A stretch of DNA of 64,000 bases from an uncultured Litoreibacter sp. (GTDB taxonomy: Bacteria; Pseudomonadota; Alphaproteobacteria; Rhodobacterales; Rhodobacteraceae): positions 124,001 through 188,000 of the forward strand of contig CANLQL010000002.1 of the NCBI GenBank assembly GCA_947493265.1, given 5' to 3'. This document shows positions 49,118-58,275 of the stretch, piece after piece (position 1 is the stretch's first letter; each line of letters starts with the position of its first letter). Below the pieces are notes generated by a model. It saw only the letters and a list, made by a program, of their open reading frames with translations, ran no database searches and was not told the DNA's origin. Made by a program: the position numbers and the translations under genes.

Positions 49118-50139
49118 CAGAGGTCTCCCAAATGGACGGTTTTGCCGCTTCGAATAGCGTCGTCAGCAGCAAGACAAATTTGTAGGGACAAGACCGCGTC
49201 GCGCATGTGGCGTGACAGGTCCATATCTTGTTGAATGGCAGTGATCATGAAGGCTTGTTCCGCGTCGCAAAGCTGTTGATGGCCAGGCTCATCAGGCATG
49301 TCGATCAGGTGGTCGCCGCAAGGCTTGTGCACCAGGATCGAGCCTACTTTCGTATGCCCGTCGACGTCATCGGACTTGCCCTTGTTGCCGTCGGTGATGG
49401 ACACCGATCCAGCAGGCGAGACGACGTCTTTGACGAAAAACGCGGTCTCGGACATCATGGGACCCCATCCGGCCTCGTACCAGCCAACAGAGCCGTCTTC
49501 GAAGATCACCTGAAACTGGCCGTAATTGTACATGTCAGGGGCGATTTCGTCTGACAAACGTAGCCCCATTCCTTGGACGCGCACGGGCTTTGCATCCGTG
49601 ATCTGGCACATCACATCGACATAGTGGACCCCGCAGTCGACAATGGGGGAGGTTGTGTTCATCAGGGCTTTGTGGGTGTCCCAAGTGGGCCCGTCTGATT
49701 GCTGATTGAGGTTCATGCGAAACACATATGGCCCGCCAAGATCGCGCGCTTCCTTGATCAAGCGCACCCAACTTGGGTGATGGCGCAGCACGTAGCCCAC
49801 GACCAGCTTGCGGTTCAGCTCTTGGGCTTTTGCGATAACTTTCTTGGCGTCTTCGACTGTTGTGGCCAGGGGCTTTTCGATGAACACATGCGCGCCTGCT
49901 TCCATCGCTTTGATCGCGTATTCCGCGTGGCTGTCGGAATAGGTGGCGATGCAAACCAGATCCGGGCGCAGCGCAAGACCTTGCTCGAACGTGGTTAACA
50001 AAGGATAGGTTTCGAGCCCGTCCGAAAGCGGAACCACGGAGCGGTTAACCAATCCGACGATTTGCACGTCAGGGTGATTGTGCAGAGCCAGCGCATGGCT
50101 GCGGCCCATATTGCCAAGTCCGGCGACGAGAACCCTCAT
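49117..50139 (-). CDS. Gfo/Idh/MocA-family oxidoreductase
   Basis: A 340-residue NAD(P)-dependent oxidoreductase acting on a sugar or sugar derivative. The Rossmann motif is [17 protein letters not shown] near 4-20, and the family EKP motif is FIEKPLATT near 92, whose Lys contributes to catalysis. [13 protein letters not shown] near 170 carries the conserved His. It lies between a permease gene (overlap ATGA) and the ATPase gene, so it very likely acts on the imported compound. Neither MurQ nor NagA pathways need such an enzyme, so its step is unexplained. Confidence 0.85.
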   Translation of the reverse strand: MRVLVAGLGNMGRSHALALHNHPDVQIVGLVNRSVVPLSDGLETYPLLTTFEQGLALRPDLVCIATYSDSHAEYAIKAMEAGAHVFIEKPLATTVEDAKKVIAKAQELNRKLVVGYVLRHHPSWVRLIKEARDLGGPYVFRMNLNQQSDGPTWDTHKALMNTTSPIVDCGVHYVDVMCQITDAKPVRVQGMGLRLSDEIAPDMYNYGQFQVIFEDGSVGWYEAGWGPMMSETAFFVKDVVSPAGSVSITDGNKGKSDDVDGHTKVGSILVHKPCGDHLIDMPDEPGHQQLCDAEQAFMITAIQQDMDLSRHMRDAVLSLQICLAADDAIRSGKTVHLGDL

Positions 50140-50975
50140 TTAACCGCTCCTGAGGTGATGCCCCGGATCAATTGACGTGAGAAGATTACGTAAAGCCCCA
50201 TCACCGGCAGGATTGCGAGCGACAATGCCGACAGAACCGCGTTCCAATCGGTGACGAATTGGCCAATGAAAACCTGGCTGCCCAAGGTGAGGGTTTTGAC
50301 CTCTTCCGCCGGGGCGAGGATCAAGGGGAACCACAGGTCGTTCCAGATCGGGATCATGTTGAAAACCGCGACCGTGGCCATGGCCGGGCGGACCAATGGC
50401 AGCACCAGGCGGAAGAAAATTGTGTATTCGTTCAGCCCGTCGATGCGTCCTGCGTTTTTCAGATCGTCGCTGACCTGACGCATGAATTCCGACAGGATGA
50501 ACACGGCCAAAGGCAGGCCTTGGGCGGTGTAGACAAGGATCAAAGCCCAAAGCGTATTAACCAAGCCTGTTTGCACCATCATTTCCAGAATGGCGACTGT
50601 GCCGATGCGGATCGGGATCATGATGCCGAGCGCCAGGTAGAGCCCCATCAACGTGTTGCCTTTGAAGCGGTATTCAGCCAGCGCGAAGGCGGCCATGGCT
50701 CCAAAAAGCAGGATGAAAAACAGCGAGCCGACGGTCACGATCATTGAGTTTTGAAAGTAGAGGAAGAAGTCCCCTTGCTTGAGCACCGTTTCGTATCCGA
50801 TCAGCGAAAAGCTGTCGGAATTCGGCATTGCAAGAGGTTCGCGGAAGATCGCCTTACGGGTTTTGAAGCTATTGATTACAATCACAAATACCGGGAAAAG
50901 CGCGATCAAAGTATAGAGGATCAGCGCGCCATGTGCGGCGAATGTATTGAAGCGGTTTGAACGGGCGGTAGACAT
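50136..50975 (-). CDS. Sugar ABC transporter permease (MalG type)
   Basis: A 279-residue inner-membrane protein with six helices and the EAA-loop motif for ATPase contact (VSDDLKNAGRIDGLNEYTIFFRLVLPLVRPA, about 180-210). The N-terminal NRFNTFAAHGALILYTLIALFPVFVIVINSFKTRK is typical of the second permease of carbohydrate importers. It overlaps both neighbours (permease 1 by one base, the oxidoreductase by four). Confidence 0.93.
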   Translation of the reverse strand: MSTARSNRFNTFAAHGALILYTLIALFPVFVIVINSFKTRKAIFREPLAMPNSDSFSLIGYETVLKQGDFFLYFQNSMIVTVGSLFFILLFGAMAAFALAEYRFKGNTLMGLYLALGIMIPIRIGTVAILEMMVQTGLVNTLWALILVYTAQGLPLAVFILSEFMRQVSDDLKNAGRIDGLNEYTIFFRLVLPLVRPAMATVAVFNMIPIWNDLWFPLILAPAEEVKTLTLGSQVFIGQFVTDWNAVLSALSLAILPVMGLYVIFSRQLIRGITSGAVK

Positions 50976-51901
50976 TAGAATTGGTACCTCCGCATGCGGG
51001 ATTGGATGCCAAACAGGTAGACACAGACACCGACCAAGATGATGGCAAACATGGCTGACGCGATGGTGGATCCCATATGCGGATCACCCAGTTGCAGCTG
51101 GAAGCCAAAGAATGTGCGGTACATGAACGTGCCCAAAATATCCGTGGAGAAATCAGGACCGGCGAGCGCACCTTGGGCAGCATAAATCAGGTCAAAGGCG
51201 TTGAAATTGGCAACAAAGGTTAAGATTGAGATGATCCCAATGGATGGCAGGATCAGCGGCAGTTTGATTTTCCAAAACGACGCCAGACCCGTGAGGCCTT
51301 CGACCTCGGCGGCCTCCAGAATTTCGTCGGGGATGGAGAGAAGCGCGGCATAGATCAGCATCATCGGGATGCCGACGAATTGCCAAACGGACACGAGGGA
51401 CAACGTGGTTAACGCATATGCCTCTTTTCCGAGCCAAGGCGCGTAGAGAGATTTCAGGCCGACCATGTCCAACATGCCAGGCGCGATGCCCCAGATGGGT
51501 GATAGGATAAGTTTCCAGGCAAAGCCCACGATCACGAAAGACAGGATCGTCGGAATGAAAATAGCAGAGCGGTAGAAGGCCGCGAAACGCAGTTTTGGAT
51601 GGCTCAGAATTGCAGCAAGCGCGATGCCGATCGGGTTCTGAACCAGCATGTGAATGACGAAGAACCAGAAGTTGTTGCCCAAAGCGTTCCAGAACTGCGT
51701 GGACCAGTTCGGATCGCCAAACAGCGTTTTGAAATTCTCGAACCCGACATAGACGCGGGACTGGTCAATCTCGGTAAAAAGGGACAGCCGCAATGTGTTG
51801 AACAGCGGGTAGATCATGACGGCGGTATAGACCAGCACGGCGGGGGCCAGAAAAACCACAATGTGCCATCTGAACGGGCGCGTATTTGAAGGCTTTGACA
51901 T
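50975..51901 (-). CDS. Sugar ABC transporter permease (MalF type)
   Basis: A 308-residue inner-membrane protein with about six helices (HIVVFLAPAVLVYTAVMIYPLFNTLRLSLF first) and the EAA motif DEILEAAEVEGLTGLASFWKIKLPLILPSI near 195. It pairs with the MalG-type permease. I prefer the ATG at 51901, six bases after AGGAA; the ATG two codons upstream sits directly on that box. The binding-protein gene lies 139 bp upstream on the same strand. Confidence 0.92.
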   Translation of the reverse strand: MSKPSNTRPFRWHIVVFLAPAVLVYTAVMIYPLFNTLRLSLFTEIDQSRVYVGFENFKTLFGDPNWSTQFWNALGNNFWFFVIHMLVQNPIGIALAAILSHPKLRFAAFYRSAIFIPTILSFVIVGFAWKLILSPIWGIAPGMLDMVGLKSLYAPWLGKEAYALTTLSLVSVWQFVGIPMMLIYAALLSIPDEILEAAEVEGLTGLASFWKIKLPLILPSIGIISILTFVANFNAFDLIYAAQGALAGPDFSTDILGTFMYRTFFGFQLQLGDPHMGSTIASAMFAIILVGVCVYLFGIQSRMRRYQF

Positions 51902-52040
51902 AGGCATTTCCTACAGTTTGACCAGATATCGACGAGCACGTCGCGTCCCTTGATGGCGCGTCCGGGCGGTGAGAAAAATGTGGGGGTATTGGGTCTCGGG
52001 CAGACGGGCTGCCCGAGATAAATTACTTTACATCAGTGAC

Positions 52041-53297
52041 TTACTGATGTGGGGCATACCAGCTGGCAAGACCCGCTTGCAGACGCTCGCCTGCGGCTTC
52101 TGGGCTTTCTTCGCCTTTGATCACGGCCACGGATGCGTTCCATGTGTCGTTCTCAAGGTTAGGCGTGCCACGCGACAGGATCTGGTAGGTTGACCGGATC
52201 GAGCTTTCGCATTCACCGCGCCAGGAAATGAACTCCTGCGCAAGTGGATCATCCAGTGAGACCGGAGCCGATGACAGCGGGAAGAAGCCCGGCAGTGCAT
52301 TGGCAAAGATTGTCGCGAACTCGGAAGAACCAACCCAGTTTAGGAAGGTTTTTGCCGCGTCAGGATTTGCGCTTGCTGCGTTCATGCCGATGCCGATATC
52401 GGTGTGATCCGAGATGTAGCATGTGTCGCCGGCATTCTGGACGGGTGGGTAGAACGCACCCATTTCGAAATCAGCCAGACCGTTGAAGCCGGAGATTTCC
52501 CAAGAGCCGGTTGGATAGATCGCAGCACGACCCAAAGTGAAGATGTTCTGGCTGTCTGGATAGGTCTGCGCTTCGTAGCCGTCCCCCAGATATTCACCCC
52601 ATTTGGCAAGCTGACGATAGGGGGCAACCCAAGCCTCATCCGTTAACTTTTGGTCGCCTGCGATCAGTGCCAAACGGCCTTCTTCGCCCTTCCAATAGTT
52701 TGGACCGATGTTGTTGTAGCCCATCGTGGCGGCTTCCCATTGGTCATTGGTTCCCATGGCCATAGGGATGTAGGTCCCGTCTTCCTTGATCGCTTCAAGT
52801 GTCGCGAAGAATTCGGCTTCTGTTGTCGGCTCTTCTAGGCCCAGTTCGGCGAACGCGTCCTTGTTGTAGATGAAGCCGTGGATGACTGACGCCATCGGAA
52901 CGCAATATTGGACGGAGGCGTCATCCGTGCTCCAGCCGGATTTTGCAACCGGGGAGAAATTGGTCATACCTTCAAGCCCCGAGATATCGGCCAAGTGGCC
53001 CGCCTCATAAAGCGCGAGGGAGGCGTCAAATGGGCGGCATGTGATGATGTCACCGGCTGATCCCGCATCCAGTTTGGAATTGAGAACCGCGTTGTATTCT
53101 GCAGGTGCGGACGGCGTGAAATTCAGCTTGATGCCGGGGTGAGCGGCTTCAAATGCTGGAATAATCTTGTCCTGCCAGATTGCGAGGTCATCGTTGCGCC
53201 AGCTCTCGATTGTTAGCGTGACATCTTCGGCCATTGCAGCGGTTCCGCTGAGCAGCGTTGTCGCAAGCAACAGCGTTGAAAGTTTCGTTTTGGTCAT
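52041..53297 (-). CDS. Periplasmic sugar-binding protein of ABC importer
   Basis: A 418-residue extracellular solute-binding protein (family 1). It begins with a signal peptide, MTKTKLSTLLLATTLLSGTAAMAE, with cleavage after AMA, so it is soluble in the periplasm. Family features: TLTIESWRNDDLAIWQDKIIPAFEAAHPGIKLNFT, and the hinge-side tract GRAAIYPTGSWEISGF. I chose the start at 53297 after GGGAGAAG; the longer frame would spoil the signal peptide. It directly follows murQ (23 bp), tying the importer to amino-sugar catabolism. Confidence 0.93.
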   Translation of the reverse strand: MTKTKLSTLLLATTLLSGTAAMAEDVTLTIESWRNDDLAIWQDKIIPAFEAAHPGIKLNFTPSAPAEYNAVLNSKLDAGSAGDIITCRPFDASLALYEAGHLADISGLEGMTNFSPVAKSGWSTDDASVQYCVPMASVIHGFIYNKDAFAELGLEEPTTEAEFFATLEAIKEDGTYIPMAMGTNDQWEAATMGYNNIGPNYWKGEEGRLALIAGDQKLTDEAWVAPYRQLAKWGEYLGDGYEAQTYPDSQNIFTLGRAAIYPTGSWEISGFNGLADFEMGAFYPPVQNAGDTCYISDHTDIGIGMNAASANPDAAKTFLNWVGSSEFATIFANALPGFFPLSSAPVSLDDPLAQEFISWRGECESSIRSTYQILSRGTPNLENDTWNASVAVIKGEESPEAAGERLQAGLASWYAPHQ

Positions 53298-53320
53298 GGT
53301 CTTCTCCCTGGTCATTAAGG

Positions 53321-54220
53321 TTAATTTTCGGATTGGTCGGATAGGTTTGCGAGGCAGGGCCTCAAGTGGCCATCATGTTCGCGCAACAGCGCGTCAGCAG
53401 CCTCGATCGTGCAGTCTTTCGCCAGCAAGATGGCGCGTTTCGCATTACCGTTTGCCGCGGATAGCGCGGCCTCAGCTGCGGCTTTTGGCACGTCAGCAAT
53501 TTGAGCGACGATCCCACTGGCGCGGGTGCGCAGCTTGGCGTTGTCAGCGAGTAAATTAACCATCAATCCATCATGGACATGGCCGAGCAGAACGCCTGCC
53601 AAGGTCGACATTGCGTTCAGCGCTGCCTTCTGTGCGGTCCCAGCCCCAAGGCGGGTGGAACCCGCTAGAATTTCCGCTGGTGTTTCAAGTGCGACAGCGA
53701 CATCCGCAATTTCCAGCAAGGGGGTCGCGGCATTGTTGGCAAGGGCTACAATTTTGACGCCTTTGACTTTGGCGTGACGGGCAATCTCAAGTGGAAACGG
53801 TGTCGTTCCGCTGGCGCTGATTGCGATGATCAGGTCCTTTGGGTCAATCGACGCGCTAAGCGTGTCGGCTTGCGCGATATCATCTTCTGTATCGCCGGGC
53901 ATTTTCCCGTCAATTGGGACCCCGCCCGCCATAAGAATACGGATCTGTTCTTGCGGGATACCGAATGTTCCCGGCAGCTCCGCGCCATCGGCCAATGCCA
54001 TCAACCCAGAGCTTCCAGCCGCCACATATGTCAGCCGTCCACCCGCACGCACCGTGTCTGCGAATAGGTGAGCAGCGGCGACGATCTGCGGGGTAGCGAC
54101 TTTAACAGCCAAAAGCGCGGAGATTTGACCGTCAACAAGTGCTGACACAGCATCAACATGCGACATTGCATCGATGCAATTGCCTTGTGTCGGCGTCATT
54201 TCTGTTTGCGGCAGTGACAT
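53321..54220 (-). CDS. murQ: N-acetylmuramic acid 6-phosphate etherase
   Basis: Cleaves the lactyl ether of MurNAc-6-phosphate to GlcNAc-6-phosphate and D-lactate in peptidoglycan recycling. The 299-residue protein has the SIS-domain signature AAGSSGLMALADGAELPGTFG near 68 (with the catalytic Glu), AISASGTTPFPLEIARHAKVKG near 132, and GSTRLGAGTAQKAALNAMSTLAGVLLGHV near 183. It is the first gene of the minus-strand operon; a TACC-repeat element lies 24-41 bp upstream. No anhydro-MurNAc kinase (AnmK) is present here. Confidence 0.94.
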   Translation of the reverse strand: MSLPQTEMTPTQGNCIDAMSHVDAVSALVDGQISALLAVKVATPQIVAAAHLFADTVRAGGRLTYVAAGSSGLMALADGAELPGTFGIPQEQIRILMAGGVPIDGKMPGDTEDDIAQADTLSASIDPKDLIIAISASGTTPFPLEIARHAKVKGVKIVALANNAATPLLEIADVAVALETPAEILAGSTRLGAGTAQKAALNAMSTLAGVLLGHVHDGLMVNLLADNAKLRTRASGIVAQIADVPKAAAEAALSAANGNAKRAILLAKDCTIEAADALLREHDGHLRPCLANLSDQSEN

Positions 54221-54243
54221 GCGAATCCCCTTTCCACTAATCT

Positions 54244-54261
54244 AATACCTTTTAGATACCT
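54244..54261 (-). promoter_or_regulatory. AATACCT repeat element, left copy
   Basis: AATACCT-TTTA-GATACCT: TACC occurs at 54246, 54257 and again at 54268, exactly 11 bp apart. The overlapping ATCTAA-N6-TTAGAT (54240-54257) is a perfect-armed dyad. It lies upstream of murQ and mirrors the right-hand copy at 54356. Probable operator for the GntR regulator in the cluster. Confidence 0.65.
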
Positions 54262-54355
54262 TTTGTCTACCAAAATATTTCTGAGGTCAAATTTTCTTGC
54301 GATAATGCGGGAAAACGCGCGCTTTTGACGAATTGGCCTCTTTTATTATCTCAAT

Positions 54356-54373
54356 AGGTATTGTAAAGGTATT
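54356..54373 (+). promoter_or_regulatory. AATACCT repeat element, right copy (inverted)
   Basis: AGGTATT-GTAA-AGGTATT, the inverted form of the left copy, with GGTA at 54357 and 54368, 11 bp apart. It ends two bases before the kinase ATG and includes its probable ribosome-binding AAAGG, so a bound protein would block translation initiation or early transcription. Confidence 0.65.
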
Positions 54374-54375
54374 AT

Positions 54376-55272
54376 ATGATCGAATCGCGTGACAGACTGC
54401 TGATTGGCGTTGATGGTGGCGGAACTGGCTGCCGGGTCGCTATTTGTGACAGCACTCAAAAGGTGCTTGCGCTTGCTGAAGGGGCGCGGGCCAATGTCTT
54501 CACTGACTTTGATCTTGCGCTTGAAAACATTCGAAAAACGATTGCTTTGGCGGCTGAAAAAGCAGGTATTTCTCGTGATGCGATTGACCGCGCCGTAGTT
54601 CATATGGGGTTGGCAGGCGTCGTGTCTGACGCGGTTGCAAAACGCGTTGCGGCGGCCTCAAAGTTCTCGCATGTGACGGTCACGAATGATCGGCCAACCG
54701 CTATTGCGGGTGCGCTTGCGGAAGCTGATGGCTATTTGGTCTCGGTCGGGACAGGAACGATCATCGCCCGACAGTTGGACGGTAAAACCAGTTCCGTCGG
54801 CGGGTATGGTTTTTATGTGTCGGACCAGGCGTCCGCTGCGTGGTTGGGCAAGCGGCTTCTGGAAACCGTTTTGAAGTGTCACGACGGACTGTCAGCGCAT
54901 AGCGATTTAACCCGTGCGACGCTTGCGAAATTTTCAGATGACCCAAACCAGATTGCAGCGTTTAGCATTGCGTCAAAGCCCGGCGATTTTGGTCAGTTTT
55001 CCCGCGATATTGTTGCAGCAGCACAGGCTGGGGACGCTGTGGGTCAAGCGCTGATCGGGGAAGGGTTCGACTATCTTCAAGCCGGATTGGTTGCGCTGAA
55101 TTTTATCCAAGATGCGACCTTGTGCCTAACCGGTGGGTTGGGGGCGTCTTACCGTCCTTACTTTGAAAATTCAGGGGCATCAGGGCTTGCCGCGCCAAAA
55201 GGGACATCTGTGTCCGGCGCTGTGTTTCTTGCGGCACAAGAAGCTGCGCGCACAGTGGAGGCATCCTCATGA
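54376..55272 (+). CDS. N-acetylhexosamine kinase (BadF/BadG/BcrA/BcrD ATPase family)
   Basis: A 298-residue sugar kinase of the BadF/BcrA family, to which GlcNAc kinases and the dual GlcNAc/MurNAc kinase MurK belong. Seen: the ATP phosphate-1 motif GVDGGGTGCRVAICD near 9, phosphate-2 VSVGTGTIIARQ near 120, and LCLTGGLGASY near 250. It would make the 6-phosphate needed by MurQ and NagA. Being beside murQ suggests acceptance of MurNAc (inference). It overlaps the GntR gene by four bases (ATGA). Confidence 0.87.
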   Translation: MIESRDRLLIGVDGGGTGCRVAICDSTQKVLALAEGARANVFTDFDLALENIRKTIALAAEKAGISRDAIDRAVVHMGLAGVVSDAVAKRVAAASKFSHVTVTNDRPTAIAGALAEADGYLVSVGTGTIIARQLDGKTSSVGGYGFYVSDQASAAWLGKRLLETVLKCHDGLSAHSDLTRATLAKFSDDPNQIAAFSIASKPGDFGQFSRDIVAAAQAGDAVGQALIGEGFDYLQAGLVALNFIQDATLCLTGGLGASYRPYFENSGASGLAAPKGTSVSGAVFLAAQEAARTVEASS

Positions 55273-56027
55273 CAATTGCGGAGTTTCTAAACCCGTCAGA
55301 ATGGTTAACGGCCGATGCCGGGCCGCGCTACGTGCAACTTCGTCAACGACTGACCGCGGGTGTTGATCAAGGTGTTTTGAAACGGGGCAGCCCATTGCCT
55401 CCAGAACGGGAAATTGCGAGCCTGACTGACCTGTCCCGCGTTACCGTGCGCAAAGCGATTCAAGCCTTGGCGGAGGACGGGCTTGTCATTCAAAAGCAGG
55501 GGTCTGGGTCGTTCATCGCGGAAAATACCCCCAAGATAGAACAATCCTTGTCGCGCCTGACCTCGTTTACCGAAGATATGTCGCGTCGTGGCATGGTCTC
55601 AGCGTCGCGTTGGCTTGAGCGGGGCGTGTTCATGCCGTCGCCGGATGAGGTCATCACATTGGCCTTGCCATCAGACGCCTCAGTGTCCCGAATTGCGCGT
55701 TTGCGGACCGCGGATGACAAGCCAATGGCGATCGAGCGCGCGTCGCTTCCATTAACTATACTGCCCAATCCGCTGGCTGTTGAGACGTCGCTATATTCGG
55801 TGCTGGAGGAAGCTGGTTTTCGGCCAGTCCGTGCGCTTCAGAAGATCTCCGCGATCAATTTGGGGCAGGCGGATGCTGACCTCCTGGAGATTGAACCGGG
55901 CAAGGCGGGCTTAAAGATCGAACGTATTTCCTACCTGGCAGATGGCCGGGTCGTGGAGTTCACACAATCAATTTATCGCGGCGACGCCTATAATTTCGTG
56001 GCAGAGCTGCGGCTTGCAAAGGAATGA
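55269..56027 (+). CDS. GntR/HutC-family transcriptional regulator
   Basis: A 252-residue regulator: winged helix-turn-helix at about 25-85 (KRGSPLPPEREIASLTDLSRVTVRKAIQALAEDGLVIQKQGSGSFIA) and a UTRA effector-binding domain from about 95 to the end (SRLTSFTEDMSRRGMVSASRWLE; GLKIERISYLADGRVVEFTQSIYRGDAYNFVAEL). Such proteins (NagR, NagQ) respond to phosphorylated amino sugars. The two inverted TACC-repeat elements in the divergent promoter are its likely sites. It is co-translated with the kinase. Confidence 0.93.
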   Translation: MTIAEFLNPSEWLTADAGPRYVQLRQRLTAGVDQGVLKRGSPLPPEREIASLTDLSRVTVRKAIQALAEDGLVIQKQGSGSFIAENTPKIEQSLSRLTSFTEDMSRRGMVSASRWLERGVFMPSPDEVITLALPSDASVSRIARLRTADDKPMAIERASLPLTILPNPLAVETSLYSVLEEAGFRPVRALQKISAINLGQADADLLEIEPGKAGLKIERISYLADGRVVEFTQSIYRGDAYNFVAELRLAKE

Positions 56028-56033
56028 AATCAG

Positions 56034-57065
56034 ATGTCCAAACTTGAGACACAGATGCGCCGAGAAGTTCTGGAAATTCCGACGGCTGTTGATCGGCTGT
56101 TGACCAACGGTGCGTCCGAGATGGCGCGCGCAGCCGATGCGCTTCGGCAGCGAGATCCGAACTTCATGATCAGCGTCGCGCGGGGGTCATCAGACCATGT
56201 CGCGACCTATTTCAAATATGCGAGCGAGCTGCTGTTGGGCATTCCGGTCGCCTCAGTCGGGCCGTCGGTGGCGTCGGTCTACGAACGGAAACTCAACCTT
56301 GCGGGAAGTGCCTGCGTCTCGGTGTCCCAGTCCGGTAAAAGTCCCGACATTGTGGAGATGGCGCGCATGGCGCAGACCTGCGGGGCGCTGTCATTCGCAA
56401 TGACCAATGATGCGACATCGCCGCTGGCGAACGTCAACGATCATACCTTGGATTTGCACGCCGGTCCTGAGCTTAGCGTAGCCGCAACGAAAACGTTTGT
56501 AACCTCTGCCGTTTCAGCGATCTGGCTGTTGGCAGAAACTGCAAAAGATGATGCTTTGCTGAATGCAATCAAAGGCTTGCCAGAGGTTTTGGCGCACGCG
56601 GTGGACAACACCTGGCCAGAAGTTGCGGCCAAGATTGGCAGTCGGACGTCGCTGTTCTGTCTGGGCCGGGGCCCGGCCTACGCTATCTCCAACGAGGCCG
56701 CGTTGAAGTTCAAGGAGACCTGCCAATTGCACGCGGAATCCTATTCCTCGGCAGAGGTTTTGCACGGTCCGGTTTCGATTGTGGATGCAGGGTTCCCGGT
56801 GATTGCGTTGACCGCGAAAGATGCAGCAGAAGACGTCTTGGTTCAGGTTGCCGACGAGGTCGCGGCGAAGGGTGCATCGGTTTTCGTAACGTCTTCGAAA
56901 GCGCGTCGGGCGCAGGTTTTGCCTGCGGTACGGACGGGGCATCCGTTGACGGATCCGATTGCATTGATCGCCAGTTTTTACGCGATGGTGGAGACCGTGG
57001 CGGTCGCGCGGGGGATGAATCCTGACACGCCAAGGCACCTTAATAAAGTGACCGAGACCGTATAG
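56034..57065 (+). CDS. Glucosamine-6-phosphate deaminase, SIS type (NagB-II/AgaS-like)
   Basis: A 343-residue protein with two SIS domains, like the isomerase half of GlmS but without the glutamine amidotransferase domain. SVARGSSDHVATYFKYASELLLG near 47 and VSVSQSGKSPDIVEMARMA near 97 mark the first; FCLGRGPAYAISNEAALKFKETCQLHAESYSSAEVLHGPVSI near 205 the second. In gene clusters with nagA and nagK this type converts glucosamine-6-phosphate to fructose-6-phosphate plus ammonia. Other SIS sugar isomerases are possible. Confidence 0.88.
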   Translation: MSKLETQMRREVLEIPTAVDRLLTNGASEMARAADALRQRDPNFMISVARGSSDHVATYFKYASELLLGIPVASVGPSVASVYERKLNLAGSACVSVSQSGKSPDIVEMARMAQTCGALSFAMTNDATSPLANVNDHTLDLHAGPELSVAATKTFVTSAVSAIWLLAETAKDDALLNAIKGLPEVLAHAVDNTWPEVAAKIGSRTSLFCLGRGPAYAISNEAALKFKETCQLHAESYSSAEVLHGPVSIVDAGFPVIALTAKDAAEDVLVQVADEVAAKGASVFVTSSKARRAQVLPAVRTGHPLTDPIALIASFYAMVETVAVARGMNPDTPRHLNKVTETV

Positions 57066-57067
57066 CC

Positions 57068-58234
57068 ATGAGCCAAAAAGCCTATATCGGCGCGGAGATT
57101 TTCGACGGTCAGAACCTGATTTCAGGCAAGGCATTGGTGTGTGACGGTGGGCGGGTTGTGGACATTCGCGACGCGTCCGATGTTCCGGCCTCTGTCCAAG
57201 TTCATGTGCTTGAGGGTGGTTATATCACCCCCGGTTTCGTCGACGTGCAGGTTAATGGCGGCGGTGGCGTCATGTTCAATGATGCGCAAACAGTGGACGC
57301 ACTTGGGACAATCGCCGCGGCGCATTTGGCCACCGGGACGCGGGCGATTTTGCCAACGCTGATCACGGATCAATTTGAGCGCAGTCAGGCCGCAGTTAAC
57401 GCGGTTGTTGATGCGGTTAACCAAAATGTCGCCGGGATTGCCGGGCTGCATCTGGAAGGCCCGCACCTGTCTCAGGCCCGAAAAGGGGCGCATGATGACG
57501 CGTTGATCCGCCCGATGGAGGCGCGCGATCTGGCGCTTGTGATCGATGCGGCAGAACGGTTGCCGCATGTGATGATGACGGTCGCGCCGGAAAATGTCAG
57601 CATCGCGCAAGTTTCACAGCTGAGCGACGCCGGTGTGATCGTTTCTTTGGGTCACACGGACGCCGATTTTGAAACGGCGGTGGCCTACATGGACGCAGGT
57701 ACCCGCTGCACCACGCATTTGTTCAACGCGATGAGCCAGCTTGGCAACAGATCACCAGGCCTTGTTGGCGCAACTTTGGATACGGGCGCAGTGTCGGCCG
57801 GGCTGATTGCGGATGGGCATCACGTCCATCCCGCTGCGATCCGTACCGCGTTGCGTGCCAAAGTTGGACCGGGTCAGATATTTCTGGTTACGGACGCGAT
57901 GTCGTCCATCGGCTCCGACCTGACAGAGTTTGAGCTGAACGGCCGTCAGGTTTTCCGCCGTGATGGAACCTTGCGCCTGCCGGATGGAACATTGGCTGGC
58001 GCAGATATCGATATGCCGCGGTCAATTGCGTTTCTGGTCGACGAGGCCGGTATTCCGGCGGAAGAGGCGATCCGGATGGCGACAAGCTACCCTGCGAACC
58101 TGCTTGGCTGGGACGAGGCCGCGTGCCAGATGATTGGGCGCAAGATCAGCGAAATTGTTGCGATGACGCCCACGTTCGCGCTGACAGATTTGCAAAGACT
58201 TCGCCCTGAAGGGACTGCCCAAGTGGCGGAATAG
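57068..58234 (+). CDS. nagA: N-acetylglucosamine-6-phosphate deacetylase
   Basis: Removes acetate from GlcNAc-6-phosphate, the step between MurQ/kinase and the deaminase. The 388-residue amidohydrolase shows GYITPGFVDVQVNGGGGVMFND near 58, the metal-site Glu in GLHLEGPHLSQARKGAH near 129, His in SLGHTDADFE near 193, His in CTTHLFNAMSQ near 214, and the catalytic Asp in LVTDAMSSIGS near 276. It starts two bases after the deaminase stop and ends the plus-strand operon; a hairpin follows. Confidence 0.95.
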   Translation: MSQKAYIGAEIFDGQNLISGKALVCDGGRVVDIRDASDVPASVQVHVLEGGYITPGFVDVQVNGGGGVMFNDAQTVDALGTIAAAHLATGTRAILPTLITDQFERSQAAVNAVVDAVNQNVAGIAGLHLEGPHLSQARKGAHDDALIRPMEARDLALVIDAAERLPHVMMTVAPENVSIAQVSQLSDAGVIVSLGHTDADFETAVAYMDAGTRCTTHLFNAMSQLGNRSPGLVGATLDTGAVSAGLIADGHHVHPAAIRTALRAKVGPGQIFLVTDAMSSIGSDLTEFELNGRQVFRRDGTLRLPDGTLAGADIDMPRSIAFLVDEAGIPAEEAIRMATSYPANLLGWDEAACQMIGRKISEIVAMTPTFALTDLQRLRPEGTAQVAE

Positions 58235-58275
58235 CTTGCCCCCGGGGCTGCGCGGTCACGCGTTCTGCTGCGGCT

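Noticed and set aside
54271-54292. CCAAAATATTTCTGAG resembling the T-rich half of the dispersed element
   Set aside because: There is no AAGAAGAAG half, and it lies inside the AT-rich amino-sugar promoter; chance similarity is likely.
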